Shown: positions 32,695 through 41,460, counted from the first letter of the stretch. The stretch is DNA of 41,506 bases from Kitasatospora indigofera (GCF_014655955.1 NZ_BNBO01000070.1:1-41506); one strand, 5' to 3'. The notes: generated by a model not told the origin, from the letters alone. Made by a program: numbers and translations.

Positions 32695-33960
32695 ATGAGC
32701 ACACCCGCAGCCACCCGAGCGATCTTCCGCACCACCGGCGCGTTACGGGCCGCCGTCGCGGTGGCCACCGCCACGGCCGCCGTCGCCCTCGCGGCGCCGG
32801 CCGTACCCAGCGCGGCAGCCGCCGGCCCTGGCACGGCCCCTTCGGTGGCCGTCGTGCTGCCCACCCCGCCCGGCGCCCCCTACGGCGACCCCACCGGGGT
32901 CAACAGGTTCGGCGTCGTCATCGGGAGCGTGTCCTCCGGCAGCCCCGGTGACGGTCCCCGTGCGGTGCGCTGGGACAACGACCACACCGTCGCCGTCCTC
33001 GACCCGCTCCCCGGCGACCACTACGGCAGGACCGTCGCGCTCAACGACGCGGGCACCGTGGTCGGGTTCTCCTGGCAGTCCGGCCTGCCGGGCGGCGGAC
33101 ACGCCGTGCGCTGGGCCCCCGGCGCCGCCCCCGCCGCCCTGGCGGCGCTGCCCGGCGACCTCTACAGCCGGCCCACCGCGGTCAACCGCGGCGGAACCGC
33201 GGTCGGGTACTCCTGGAACGACGCGGGACAGGAGCACGCCGTGGCGTGGCGCCCGGACGGCACGGTGATCTCGCTCGCCGCGCTCGCCGGCGATGTCCGC
33301 ACCGTCGCCACCGCGGTCAACAGCTCTGGCACGGTGGTCGGTTACTCCGCGGGGGCCGGCCCCCTCGACCCCCGGCACGCGGTGCTCTGGAGCCCCGGCG
33401 GGGCCGTCACCGCCCTCGGTGCACCGTCGGCCTACCGCTACACGTCCGCCACCGGCATCAACGACGCGGGCACCGTGATCGGTGGCGGGACGACGGATCC
33501 CGACTCCGGCGCCGGGCACGCCCTGGTCTGGGGCGCCGGCCACAGCCGCCGGGATCTGGGCGCGGGCACCAGTGCCACGGCCCTCAACGCCTCGGGCCAC
33601 ATCGCGGGCACCGTGCCGCCCGCCGACCCGGACACCGCCCGGCAGGACGCGGCCCTCTGGCGCCCCGACGGTGCGCGCAGGACGCTCGCGGCGCCCGCCG
33701 GCACAGCGGGCACCGTCCCCAGCGGCATCAACGCCGCCGCCACCGTCGTCGGATACACCTGGAGCGGTATTCCCGCCCGCGAGTACCAGCAGGCGGTGCG
33801 CTGGAGCCCCGACGGCACGGCCACCGTGCTGCCGCTCGCCGGGGGCGAGCAGTACGCGGCCGCCCTGTTCGTCAACGACGCCGGTCTCGTCGCCGGGGTC
33901 CAACTGCTCCACGGCGGCGCCATGTACGCGTCCCACCTGGCCGTGGTCTGGCGACCGTAG
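32695..33960 (+). CDS. Secreted HAF-repeat protein (beta-propeller-like)
   Basis: This 421-aa protein has a signal peptide (about 1-43, ending AVPSAAAA) and then tandem HAF-type repeats of about 45-50 residues. Each contains a NDAGTVVGFSW-like turn and a HAVRWAPG-like strand: NRFGVVIGS, NDAGTVVGFS, NRGGTAVGYS, NSSGTVVGYS, NDAGTVIGGG, NASGHIAGT, NAAATVVGYT and NDAGLVAGVQ are the turns. The last repeat ends VVWRP. Such proteins form propeller-like, probably calcium- or ligand-binding domains on the cell surface; the partner is unknown. The ATG at 32695 has AGGAA upstream. Its 3' end has a strong terminator hairpin. Confidence 0.85.
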   Translation: MSTPAATRAIFRTTGALRAAVAVATATAAVALAAPAVPSAAAAGPGTAPSVAVVLPTPPGAPYGDPTGVNRFGVVIGSVSSGSPGDGPRAVRWDNDHTVAVLDPLPGDHYGRTVALNDAGTVVGFSWQSGLPGGGHAVRWAPGAAPAALAALPGDLYSRPTAVNRGGTAVGYSWNDAGQEHAVAWRPDGTVISLAALAGDVRTVATAVNSSGTVVGYSAGAGPLDPRHAVLWSPGGAVTALGAPSAYRYTSATGINDAGTVIGGGTTDPDSGAGHALVWGAGHSRRDLGAGTSATALNASGHIAGTVPPADPDTARQDAALWRPDGARRTLAAPAGTAGTVPSGINAAATVVGYTWSGIPAREYQQAVRWSPDGTATVLPLAGGEQYAAALFVNDAGLVAGVQLLHGGAMYASHLAVVWRP

Positions 33961-33973
33961 TCCCTCGCGGTTC

Positions 33974-34007
33974 CGCCCCTGCGACCGGTTCCCCCGTCGC
34001 AGGGGCG
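33974..34007 (+). terminator. Perfect 12-bp stem-loop after the HAF-repeat gene
   Basis: CGCCCCTGCGAC pairs exactly with GTCGCAGGGGCG around a 10-nt loop, starting 14 nt after the stop codon. A second hairpin with 8-bp arms and a 2-nt loop lies at 34201-34218. The rest of 33961-34367 shows no gene. Confidence 0.7.
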
Positions 34008-34367
34008 ACACCGGCCGCTCCTGCCGAGTCCGCCGGTGCACCGCCGACGGCCGCATCCGGGAGGTCAGGGAGTTCCGGTGGGGTCGGGCCGTAGCCGGGA
34101 GCGAAGGGTCGGACACCCCCCCAAACACGGCACCCCGCGGGCGCTGGGACCAGGTGGCGGGTCCCTCGACCGAGTGCCAGGCGTTCATGACACCGTCTGC
34201 TCCCCGCGCCCGCGGGGACCCGCTGGTGAGCCGCTCCCGGTGCGGTCCCCGGAACGGGGGCTTCATCGGACGACCGTCACCCGTCCCCGGCGCCGCCGGC
34301 CTTCCCGGGCACTGCTGATGCGGAAAAGCTCTTGCCCCGGAACCTGTTCGGGCTGATAGAAGGGGGC

Positions 34368-34847
34368 ATGGACGACGAGATCATTCCCCCGGTCGAGCGG
34401 ATGCTCGCGGAACGCGCCTGCGAGCGCATCGTCGTGGACTTCGTCCACCGCCTTGACCTCGGCGACCCGGGTTCGGTGGCTGAGCTGTTCACGCCCGATG
34501 GTGTCTGGCACTGGCCCTTCGGGGACCGGCGCATTGAGGGGCGCGAGGCCCTGCGCGCCTACTTCGCCTCCCGTCCGGCGGACAGGCTGTCGCGCCGTCT
34601 GATGACGAACATCCTGGTCACGGTGGAGTCCGAGGCGGCAGCGCGGGCTGTCTCGTATCTGACGACATACCGGGTCGACGGCTACTCGGGCGGGATGACC
34701 CAGCCCGGGCTCCCGGCGAACGTCGGCCACTACGAGGACATCTTCCGCAGGGTCGAGGGTGCCTGGTTCCTCGCCGGCCGCACTGTTTTCCTTCCCTTCG
34801 GCGGCGGGACCGAACGGCTCCCCGGCACGGATGCGTCGCCCGCCTGA
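34368..34847 (+). CDS. NTF2-like (SnoaL-like) protein
   Basis: This 159-aa single-domain cone-fold protein of the SnoaL_4 type. The N-terminal helix is ERACERIVVDFVHRLDLGD. The central strands are VAELFTPDGVWHWPFGDRRIEG and RRLMTNILVTVESE, in parts, and the C-terminus has NVGHYEDIFRRVEGAWFLAGR. The Asp of LDLGDPGSV and the His of GVWHWP sit at positions typical of the family pocket. Members act as small-molecule isomerases or as binding proteins; no activity can be assigned. The ATG at 34368 has AAGGGGGC upstream. It stands alone. Confidence 0.85.
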   Translation: MDDEIIPPVERMLAERACERIVVDFVHRLDLGDPGSVAELFTPDGVWHWPFGDRRIEGREALRAYFASRPADRLSRRLMTNILVTVESEAAARAVSYLTTYRVDGYSGGMTQPGLPANVGHYEDIFRRVEGAWFLAGRTVFLPFGGGTERLPGTDASPA

Positions 34848-35318
34848 CACCGGCTTCCATGACCCCGATCGCATCCGGAACCGTGCGGCGGCGGACGCTC
34901 ATGCCGCCCGGCTCGGACAACGCCCACACCATGACGCGGCACTCCTGGCTGCACTACGGCAGGTGGTCCCTGATGAAGGGGAGGCCCCGTGGACGGCCGG
35001 TGGACGACCTCCCTCTCGACCAGGGGCGTGCCGCCGACGACGGGGTACTGACCCCGCACCGGCCTGATCACCGGCACCGCTGCCGGCCCTCGAAGAGGCC
35101 GCGGCCAAGGAGTGGCACCTGCCGACGGATACAGTCTGGGGCTGTTCCTGGTCGAATGCCTCACGGGGAACGGCGAATACACCGGATCTTCCGGCGCCCG
35201 GCCCCACCGCCCGCCAACCCGCCTCGCCTGCCCCCGTCCAAGTGGGCAGCCCCTCGACGGGCCCGGCGCGCCGATGTCCGCTTGGCAGGACAGATGCCCG
35301 TGCTGTCGTTCCCCGCGA
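34848..35318. other. 471-bp convergent intergenic region without a gene
   Basis: It lies between the converging NTF2-like and AI-2E genes. Short coding-like stretches occur (for example LEEAAAKEWHLPTDTVW near 35090-35140), but none has a start, an end and sustained codon bias. No strong hairpin was found. It is probably decayed sequence. Confidence 0.45.
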
Positions 35319-36503
35319 CTACCGGCCGTCCAGTCGGGGGAACACGAACTCGTCGAGGACCAGGCCGAGGGCGACCGCGGCGGGGACGGCGACCAGCGCG
35401 CCGACGATGCCCATCAGCGCGCCGCCGGCCAGGACGGCCACCACGGTGACGAAGGGGTGCACGTCGACCGCGAACTGCATCGTCCGCGGCATGATCAGAT
35501 AGTCCTCCAGCAGCCGGAAGCCGACGTAGAAGCCGGCCGTGGCGAGCGCGACCGGCCAGGAGACCGCCAGCGCGACCAGGCTGACGACCACTCCGCCGAC
35601 GGTCGAGCCGACGATCGGCACCAGGTCCATCAGCGCCACGAACACCCCCAGCGCGGCCGCGTACGGCACTCCGACCGCCGCGCACCACACGGCGGTGGCG
35701 ATCCCGGCGATCGCCGAGGTCACCACGTTGCCCAGCATGTACCGACCGGTCCGCGACAGGATCTCCTCCGTCAGCTCACGGGCCCGGTCCCGACGGCGGC
35801 CGGCGACGAAGCGGTAGCAGAACTCCTTGATGGCAGGCAGCCCCGCCATGAAGTACAGCGTCATGGTGACCACGACGACCAGCGACGTCACCGTGTCGAG
35901 CAGCAGCCGGCCCGCGCCGAGGACGCCACCCAGCACGCCCGGCCCGCCGTCGCCGCCCAGGGCCTGCTTCGCCCGCGCCACCAGGTGGTAGCGGTCCTCG
36001 ATCCGGCCCAGCGCGGAGTGATGGTCGTGCAACTGCTGCAACCAGCCCGGAACGCTGCGCATCAGGACGCCGGCCTCCCGGCTCACCGGCGGTACGACCA
36101 GCACCAGGAACCCCGCGGCGAACAACAGGAACACGCTCAGGACGGTGGCCACCGCCCACCCGCGCCGCAGCCGCCGGCGGCACAGCGCGGCCACCACCGG
36201 CTCCAGGCTGACCGCGATGAACGCCGACAGCACCAGCAGCGTCAGCAGTGCTTCCAGCCGTAGCAGTTGCTCGAACAGGAACCAGCCGACCAGCGCACCC
36301 AGCGCCAACCGCAGGCCCGCCGAGAACCAGGGCACCGACGCGAGCACCCCGCCCGCGTCCCGCCGTGCCACCGACGCCGGCTCCCCGGCCGGAGGTGCCG
36401 CCGGCGCCGACGACGGGGCGGCCCCCTCCGGCACGAACAGCCGGCGTCGGACCTCCCCCGACGCCGTGGTCGTCATCACCCGCAACCTCGGCGGCACCTT
36501 CAT
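35319..36503 (-). CDS. AI-2E family (UPF0118) permease, second copy
   Basis: This 394-aa membrane protein has the same family layout as the first copy: helices at about residues 58-155 (LALGALVGWFLFEQLLRLEALL, in parts; FLVLVVPPVSREAGVLM) and an extracellular segment HDHHSALGRIEDRYHLV. The conserved C-terminal block has MDLVPIVGSTVGGVVVSL, RLLEDYLIMPRTMQFAVDVHP and GALVAVPAAVALGLVL. The N-terminal 45 residues are disordered. The ATG at 36503 has GGAATCCGGGC upstream; an ATG at 36476 with GAGG is an equally plausible start. It is clearly diverged from the gene at 8266-9591. Confidence 0.9.
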   Translation of the reverse strand: MKVPPRLRVMTTTASGEVRRRLFVPEGAAPSSAPAAPPAGEPASVARRDAGGVLASVPWFSAGLRLALGALVGWFLFEQLLRLEALLTLLVLSAFIAVSLEPVVAALCRRRLRRGWAVATVLSVFLLFAAGFLVLVVPPVSREAGVLMRSVPGWLQQLHDHHSALGRIEDRYHLVARAKQALGGDGGPGVLGGVLGAGRLLLDTVTSLVVVVTMTLYFMAGLPAIKEFCYRFVAGRRRDRARELTEEILSRTGRYMLGNVVTSAIAGIATAVWCAAVGVPYAAALGVFVALMDLVPIVGSTVGGVVVSLVALAVSWPVALATAGFYVGFRLLEDYLIMPRTMQFAVDVHPFVTVVAVLAGGALMGIVGALVAVPAAVALGLVLDEFVFPRLDGR

Positions 36504-36734
36504 GCCCGGATTCCGTTCTCCCACGGGCCACGCCCGCCGTAGCCCACCGCCCGTGTTCCCCGTTCCGCCCCGAACACGCCACGGAACCCGCTCCCTGCCT
36601 GCTGGGGGCTCCGGTGGCCGACCGGCGGGCGCGCGCGGGCGGGGTGCCGCGTCGCCGCGTCGCCGCGTGCACCCCGCCCAGGTCCGGTACCGGGCCGGCC
36701 CTCCAGCGGTGCAGCGGTCGCGGCGCCCGGAGGA

Positions 36735-36890
36735 GTGGGTGCCACGGGCAACGAAGCCGACCAGCCAAAGCACCAGCAGGACGACGGCCACCCACCAGAG
36801 GTTCTTCACCGCGAAGCCGGCATCGAACAGGAGCAGGGCGAGCAGCACGATGAGCTTGACCCGACCGGCCTTCGCGGCGCCGGTACCCAC
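36735..36890 (-). pseudogene. Small hydrophobic membrane peptide, end disrupted
   Basis: From a GTG at 36890 the sequence reads VGTGAAKAGRVKLIVLLAL, LLFDAGFAVKNLWWVAVV and LVLWLVGFVARGTHSSG. This is the two-helix pattern of the short streptomycete hydrophobic proteins, which normally end in a GRRxRWYRW-like motif. Here the ending is GRRDRC and the frame runs on without a stop into the upstream part of the AI-2E frame. A small deletion has probably removed the stop. A functional short form is not excluded. Confidence 0.5.
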
Positions 36891-36904
36891 GCCGGCGGGC
36901 CGCA

Positions 36905-37509
36905 CTGCTGGACCGACTGCGGGAGCCCCGGCTGCCCGACGGCTGGCACACCCGGATCCCCGCCTTTCCCGCCGACCCCGGGGGGCTGGCCACCCGCGCC
37001 GCCTCCGGCAAGGTGCTGACCGCCCTGGTACCTGTCCTGCCCGAACTGCGGGGCGGCTCCGCCGACCTCGCGGGCAGCAACAACCCGTCGAAGTCCTGGT
37101 CGGGGGCGGTCTCGCAGGAGAAGCGCAGAAGGTGCCCGTCCTCGACCGCGGCCCGGACGGCTGCGCCCGCGCGGAGGGCGCCGCGCTCGGCGGCTGCGTG
37201 CTGCGCGACGCGGCCGACGGCGAGCAGCCCCAGGTGCTGCTGATGGCAACCGGATCGGAGGTGCACCTGGCCCTGGCGGCCCAGGTGCTGGCCGACCGCG
37301 AGGAGTTCCTCCCGCCCGCCCTCACCGCGCGGGTGAGCGTGGAGGCCGGCGTGGCCCTCGGCCGGCGCCAGGGGGTCGGCCCGCGGGGCCGGATCGTCAG
37401 CCTGGACCATTTCGGCGCCTCCGCCGACCACCAGCGGCTCTACGCCGAGCTCGGCCTCACCGCCGAGGCGGTGGCCGCCGCACGCGAGAGCCTCGCCGGG
37501 ACGGGATGA
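36905..37509 (+). pseudogene. tkt: Transketolase remnant with internal deletion
   Basis: Two pieces in different frames are joined. The first (about 36905-37085) reads LPDGWHTRIPAFPADPGGL and ELRGGSADLAGSNN, the central GGSADLxxSN motif of transketolase. The second (about 37115-37509) reads KVPVLDRGPDGCARAEGAA, QVLLMATGSEVHLALAAQ, RIVSLDHFGASADHQ and LTAEAVAAARESLAG. This is the complete C-terminal domain to a stop at 37509. The N-terminal thiamine-diphosphate domain and most of the pyrimidine domain are missing, so it cannot be active. Confidence 0.82.
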
Positions 37510-37763
37510 CGGCCGGCACCCGGCAAGGGCGGCGGTGGCACCGGTGGTCCGCGCATGCAGCCGACCCCGCGCGGGGCGCCCCCACCTCGCCGGTGCGAGG
37601 GCTTCCCCGGTGCCGGCTCCTCCGTCGACACGGTCCACGCGGTCGGCGCGGGGCCGGCCGGGTCCGCAGCCGCCTCCCTGTTCCTTCAGCACAGGTACCG
37701 GCTTACTTGTCCAGCAGCCGGGCAGACGACCGGGGACGAGGATCCCGATGCTGAGGGGCCGCT

Positions 37764-37985
37764 GTGACCGACACCGATCTTGCCCGAATCCTGAGTCGAG
37801 CCATGCGGCGACGGCATCTGACCGCTCAAGCCGTCGCGGACCTCACGGGAATCCGCACCCCCCGCATCCGTGCCTTCGCCGAGGACGGCACCGAAGGGCC
37901 CGTCCGCCCCACGCCCGAGGAACTGGCGGAGCTCACCGACGTGCTCGCCCTGCCTCGGTCCGCCGACCCCCTAGGAGAACGGTAG
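37764..37985 (+). CDS. Small HTH (XRE-like) protein, 73 aa
   Basis: This short protein has one predicted helix-turn-helix: LARILSRAMRRRHLTAQAVADLTGIRTPRIRAF, read in segments, with the recognition helix near RTPRIRAFAED. The tail ELAELTDVLALPRSADPLG is an additional helix. It resembles a cut-down Cro/CI-type DNA-binding domain. The GTG at 37764 has TGAGGGG upstream. A 56-aa membrane protein starts 7 bp after its stop, so they may form an operon. Confidence 0.6.
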   Translation: MTDTDLARILSRAMRRRHLTAQAVADLTGIRTPRIRAFAEDGTEGPVRPTPEELAELTDVLALPRSADPLGER

Positions 37986-37992
37986 TCGCGCC

Positions 37993-38163
37993 ATGGTCCT
38001 CTTCCTGTTCCTGCTCCTGCTGGCGATGGTGCTCGGCATCATCGGCGCCGTCGCCCACGGACTCCTCTACCTGCTGATCATCGCGATCGCCCTCTTCATC
38101 GCCGACCTCACCTACGCCGGTCTGCGGCTGCGCCGAGGCACCGGCCGTCACGCGGTGCGCTGA
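37993..38163 (+). CDS. Small hydrophobic membrane protein, 56 aa
   Basis: Starting at the ATG 37993 the protein reads VLFLFLLLLAMVLGIIGAVA, LLYLLIIAIALFIADLTYAG and ends RRGTGRHAVR. It has two membrane helices and a basic tail, as in small hydrophobic streptomycete proteins. The nearest purine-rich ribosome site (AGGAGAA) is about 17 nt upstream, so initiation may depend on coupling to the HTH gene. It is too short for standard gene callers at a 60-aa cutoff. Function unknown. Confidence 0.65.
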   Translation: MVLFLFLLLLAMVLGIIGAVAHGLLYLLIIAIALFIADLTYAGLRLRRGTGRHAVR

Positions 38164-38354
38164 CACCGATCGCTCGGCGCGCCGACCGGAGGGGGCCGCC
38201 GGGGGCCTGCCGCGTCCACACGGTCACACCGCCGCTGCCGCGCACCTCACCACGGGCGAACGGCCCGGAGCGCAGCCGGCCGGAGGCGTGGAGGACCGGC
38301 TCCAGGTCTACGGACCGTGACGACCTCCGGGTGCGGCCGCCGTCGAATCTCCGC

Positions 38355-39188
38355 TCAGATCGCCGCGCGGACGAAGGTGCCGGGGGTGATGCCGTACATC
38401 CGCTGGAACCAGCGGCCGAAGTGGGCCTGGTCGGCGAAGCCCGCCGCCGCGGCCGCCTCGGCGGGCGCGGCGCCGGCGGTGAGCAGCGAACGGGCGTGGC
38501 GCAGCCGGAGCTGGCGTTGGTATTCGCTGGGGGCCAGGCCGAACTCGGCGCGGAAGGCCCGGTAGAGCGCGAACCGGCTGCAGCCGACCGAGTCGGCCAG
38601 TTCCTCGGCCGGGATCGGCCGCAGATACGCCTCGCGGATCAACTCGCGGGCGTGCACTGCGGTTCTGCGCTGCGCGCCCCCCGTGAGCGAGCGGGTGCGG
38701 GGCGGGTGGGCGGCGCCGAGGTGCGCGATCGCGGTGACGGCCGCCGACAGCCGCTCGTCGCGCACCAGCGGGTCCGCCTGGCAGGACAGGGCCGAGTGCA
38801 GCCGGGCGAGGGCCCCGGCGAGCACGGGATCGGTCAGCACCGGCTGCGGGAACAGCGGCATCGCGGTGATCCTGCCGTCAGCCGCGTCGGTGAGGATCTC
38901 CCTCAGCAGCGTCGGGCCGATGTGCACGATGCGGTACTGGTAGCCGAGTTCCGCCGCGGCCCGGCCGTCGTGCACCTCGTCCGGGTTGAACACCATCACC
39001 ATCCCGGCGCCGCTGGTGTGGGCGGCGCCGCGACACCGGAAGCGCTGGGCACCGGCGTCGGTGATGCCGAACGAGTACGAGTCGTGGCTGTGCGGCGGAT
39101 AGACGTGGTCCAGGAAGTGCGCGTGCATGGCCTCCAGCGGGCGGCTCCCGTCGCGCCAGTACCGCGCCCAGCCGTCCCCGATCCCCAT
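38355..39188 (-). CDS. AraC-family transcriptional regulator
   Basis: This 277-aa protein has an N-terminal cupin-like AraC ligand domain (about 10-120: YPPHSHDSYSFGITDAGAQRF, in parts, and VMVFNPDEVHDGRAA). Two HTHs follow at about 195-275 (IPAEELADSVGCSRFALYRAFRAEF, in parts, and AAAAGFADQAHFGRWFQRMY). The HxH and NPDEVHD motifs are typical of the AraC-binding subgroup that controls exporters. The ATG at 39188 directly follows GGGAGG with 1-nt spacing, too close; an ATG at 39197 without a ribosome site is the alternative. It is divergent from an EamA exporter across about 67 bp. Confidence 0.9.
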   Translation of the reverse strand: MGIGDGWARYWRDGSRPLEAMHAHFLDHVYPPHSHDSYSFGITDAGAQRFRCRGAAHTSGAGMVMVFNPDEVHDGRAAAELGYQYRIVHIGPTLLREILTDAADGRITAMPLFPQPVLTDPVLAGALARLHSALSCQADPLVRDERLSAAVTAIAHLGAAHPPRTRSLTGGAQRRTAVHARELIREAYLRPIPAEELADSVGCSRFALYRAFRAEFGLAPSEYQRQLRLRHARSLLTAGAAPAEAAAAAGFADQAHFGRWFQRMYGITPGTFVRAAI

Positions 39189-39255
39189 GCCTCCCATTGT
39201 GGCCCGCGCACCAGCGTTCAAGACCTGTGGGGGACCGGGCGGCCAGGGTGGGGCG

Positions 39256-40236
39256 ATGGAAGCGAAACAGAGGACGGGCAGCCCCTACCTGCTGCTGATG
39301 GTCACCATGGTGCTCTGGGGAAGCGCGTTCTCCAGCTCGAAGTCGGTGGTGGAGCACGTCCCGCACACCGTGGCCGCCTTTCTGCGCTTCGGCGGGGGCG
39401 CACTGGCGCTGCTGGCGGCCGTGGCGATCTTCGGCAACCGGTCCGCGAGGGTACCGCCGCGAGCCGGACGGCGGGCGATGACGGCAGGCGTCCTGGGCGT
39501 CTTCGCCTACAACGGCTTCTTCTTCTGGGGGCTCTCACTCGCCCCCTCGCTCGACGCGGGCATCCTCATTCCCGTCATGAGCCCCGTCCTCACCAGCTCC
39601 TTCCTCCTGGTCACCAGGCGGGAGACGGCCTCCAGGGCGCGGCTGGCCGGACTCACCCTGGGACTGGTCGGGGCGGTGGTCTTCTTCCTCGGCGCGGGAG
39701 GCAGCACGCACGGGAACTCGACCCAGCTCGCAGGGGACACGCTCTTCCTCCTCAGCGCGGTGTGCTGGGCGGCCTTCACACTCGTCGGTCCCAAGGTGAT
39801 GGCCGCTGTCGAGCCCCTGCGCGCCACCACCTACGCGACCTGTGCCGGCGCGGTACTGCTCGGCCTGCTCGCCGCGCCCGACATCCCGGGCATGCACTGG
39901 AGCACACTGCCGGCGGGGGTGTGGCTGAACACGGCCTATCTGGCCGTGGGCCCCGCCGCTGTCGCCAACCTGTTCTACTACCGGGGTGTGGCGGCCGTCG
40001 GCCCCGCGTCGGCCTCCTTGATGATGTTCGCCGTGCCGGTCGTCAACACGCTGTGCGCGACGATCCTGCTCGGCGAGTCCTTCGGCGCGCTGCAGGGAGC
40101 GGGCGCGCTGGTGCTGCTGTCGGGGGCTGCCCTCGCGGTCACGCAGGGACGGCTGCCGTGGCGGTCGACTGCCCGGCACCACCGGGGTGTTGGGCCCGCC
40201 GGCCGGGGTGAGTCCGAGGATGTGGTCCGCCGCTGA
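39256..40236 (+). CDS. EamA/DMT-family exporter
   Basis: This 326-aa, ten-helix drug/metabolite transporter has two EamA repeats. The first starts LLLMVTMVLWGSAFSSSKSV, and the second FLLSAVCWAAFTLVGPKV. Inner motifs include LRFGGGALALL and GPASASLMMFAVPVVNTL, read in parts. Members export amino acids, metabolites or drugs. The ATG at 39256 has GGGTGGGG upstream. It is divergent from, and probably regulated by, the AraC protein whose HxH/NPDEVHD ligand domain is common next to such exporters. The C-terminal 30 residues are Arg/Gly-rich. Confidence 0.9.
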   Translation: MEAKQRTGSPYLLLMVTMVLWGSAFSSSKSVVEHVPHTVAAFLRFGGGALALLAAVAIFGNRSARVPPRAGRRAMTAGVLGVFAYNGFFFWGLSLAPSLDAGILIPVMSPVLTSSFLLVTRRETASRARLAGLTLGLVGAVVFFLGAGGSTHGNSTQLAGDTLFLLSAVCWAAFTLVGPKVMAAVEPLRATTYATCAGAVLLGLLAAPDIPGMHWSTLPAGVWLNTAYLAVGPAAVANLFYYRGVAAVGPASASLMMFAVPVVNTLCATILLGESFGALQGAGALVLLSGAALAVTQGRLPWRSTARHHRGVGPAGRGESEDVVRR

Positions 40237-40651
40237 CCCGGCGGCTGTGCTCCGCGGTACCGAGCCCGCGCGCACCACTGCTTTCGCCGGCACGAGCGAG
40301 CCCGGTCAGGACGTCGCAGCCCGCGAGCAGGCACTGCCGGCGCCGGGAACGGCTGATCGCCATCGCCGCGACCGGGGGCATCGCTCACGTGGTCCCTGTA
40401 CGCATCGGGTGATGCACGGCAGGGCCGCAGCGAAGCGCGCTCCCGCTGGACGGTGACGGCGGCCCCGGCGAAGCACGGTGCCGGAGCCGCCCGGATCGGC
40501 GCGGGGGGAGTGCTCACGAGCGGGGCGGGCAGACGATCACGGTTCCAAGGTTTCGACAGGTCCTGCGCGCGCCACAGTTCGATGCCGCGGTGTGCCGGCC
40601 TGGTCGTGGGCAGGAGCGAACCGTGCAGCAGAGATGAGGGAGAGGGTCGTC

Positions 40652-40687
40652 CGTGAAGGGTTTTCGAGGCTTTGTGCTGCGTGGCAA
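40652..40687 (+). pseudogene. mscL: Possible mscL N-terminal remnant (12 codons)
   Basis: A GTG with GGGAGAGG upstream opens VKGFRGFVLRGN, which matches the conserved start of the large-conductance mechanosensitive channel MscL. The next codons (HRQAEKRG) do not continue with the expected DLAVxVVIG helix. Only the first 12 codons can be supported, so the gene is broken directly after its start. Confidence 0.4.
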
Positions 40688-41157
40688 CCACAGGCAGGCG
40701 GAGAAGCGGGGCAGCCCCGGAAGCCTGTCCTCGGTGCCCGTGCCCGCAGGTCGCCTCGCCTTGTGCACCGCGTGCCCTGTCCGGACGCCGGAGCGGGCGT
40801 GACCGCGGGCGACCGACGGGCGGCTCGGTGGCCTGCTGCGCCTCGCCGGCGCCAACTTCGCCACCATCGGCCTGGCCGTCGGGGTCTGCCTGGCCATGGG
40901 ACGGCTGCTGCGCCTGGGCTCACAGCCGGCCGATGACCGGCACCTGCTGACGGTCCACCGCTCCGGGTGTCCGTTTCTGCGCGCCCTCATGCGACCCGGG
41001 CCACCCTGCTGCGCGCCCGCATCGACGCCGAGCGTGAGGGGGCGCCCGACCCCGCTGGGGGGCCGGGCGCTGGAAACCATCGGGCCCACGGCGCCGACGA
41101 GGGGGCCGTGCGGTTTCGCGGACGTGGTGCCGGAGGCCTGGAACCGGTGGGGACGGC
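40688..41157. other. Decayed region with unidentified membrane-like fragment
   Basis: Together with 40237-40651 this holds no intact gene. A plus-strand frame at about 40808-40960 reads GGLLRLAGANFATIGLAVG and VCLAMGRLLRLGSQPADD, a good membrane helix with coding-like codons. It has no start, and the frame changes near 40970 to ATRATLLRARIDAEREGA. I do not recognise the source. A fragment reading ERLIAIAATGGIAHVVPV lies near 40345-40410. Confidence 0.45.
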
Positions 41158-41313
41158 TCAGTAGTAGTGGCGGCGTCCGCCGACCTCGTGGCCGACCGCG
41201 CCCATGACCCACAGGATCAGGCCGACGACGAGCAGGACGATGCCGATCGTCCAGAGGAAGGAAAGACTGGTGAGGAACCCGATGACGAGGAGGATGACTC
41301 CGAGGACGATCAC
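41158..41313 (-). CDS. DUF6131-like small membrane protein, 51 aa
   Basis: From the GTG at 41313 the peptide reads VIVLGVILLVIGFLTSLSF, LWTIGIVLLVVGLILWVMG and ends AVGHEVGGRRHYY. It has two membrane helices with the family pattern (I/V)VLGxILLxIGF, LWTIGI and a GGRRHY ending, as in DUF6131 proteins of streptomycetes. GGAG lies 6-7 nt before the start. Function unknown. It is too short for a 60-aa cutoff. Confidence 0.8.
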   Translation of the reverse strand: MIVLGVILLVIGFLTSLSFLWTIGIVLLVVGLILWVMGAVGHEVGGRRHYY

Positions 41314-41460
41314 GATGGTCTCCGATGCTGGCCCCCCGTCGATGCAGATTCTCCGTCGGTGCGGAGGTGATGCTTCGCTTCCTGTTTTCCGTGCCGGCTG
41401 TGAGGAATGGGGTGCTGTGCCGTTTCGTCCCTGCCCGTGGCGCTCCTGCGCGAGGGGCCG

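Noticed and set aside
35319..37325. Single 668-aa protein including the AI-2E gene
   Set aside because: Only the C-terminal 394 residues look real; the upstream part is low-complexity plus an unrelated small hydrophobic peptide.
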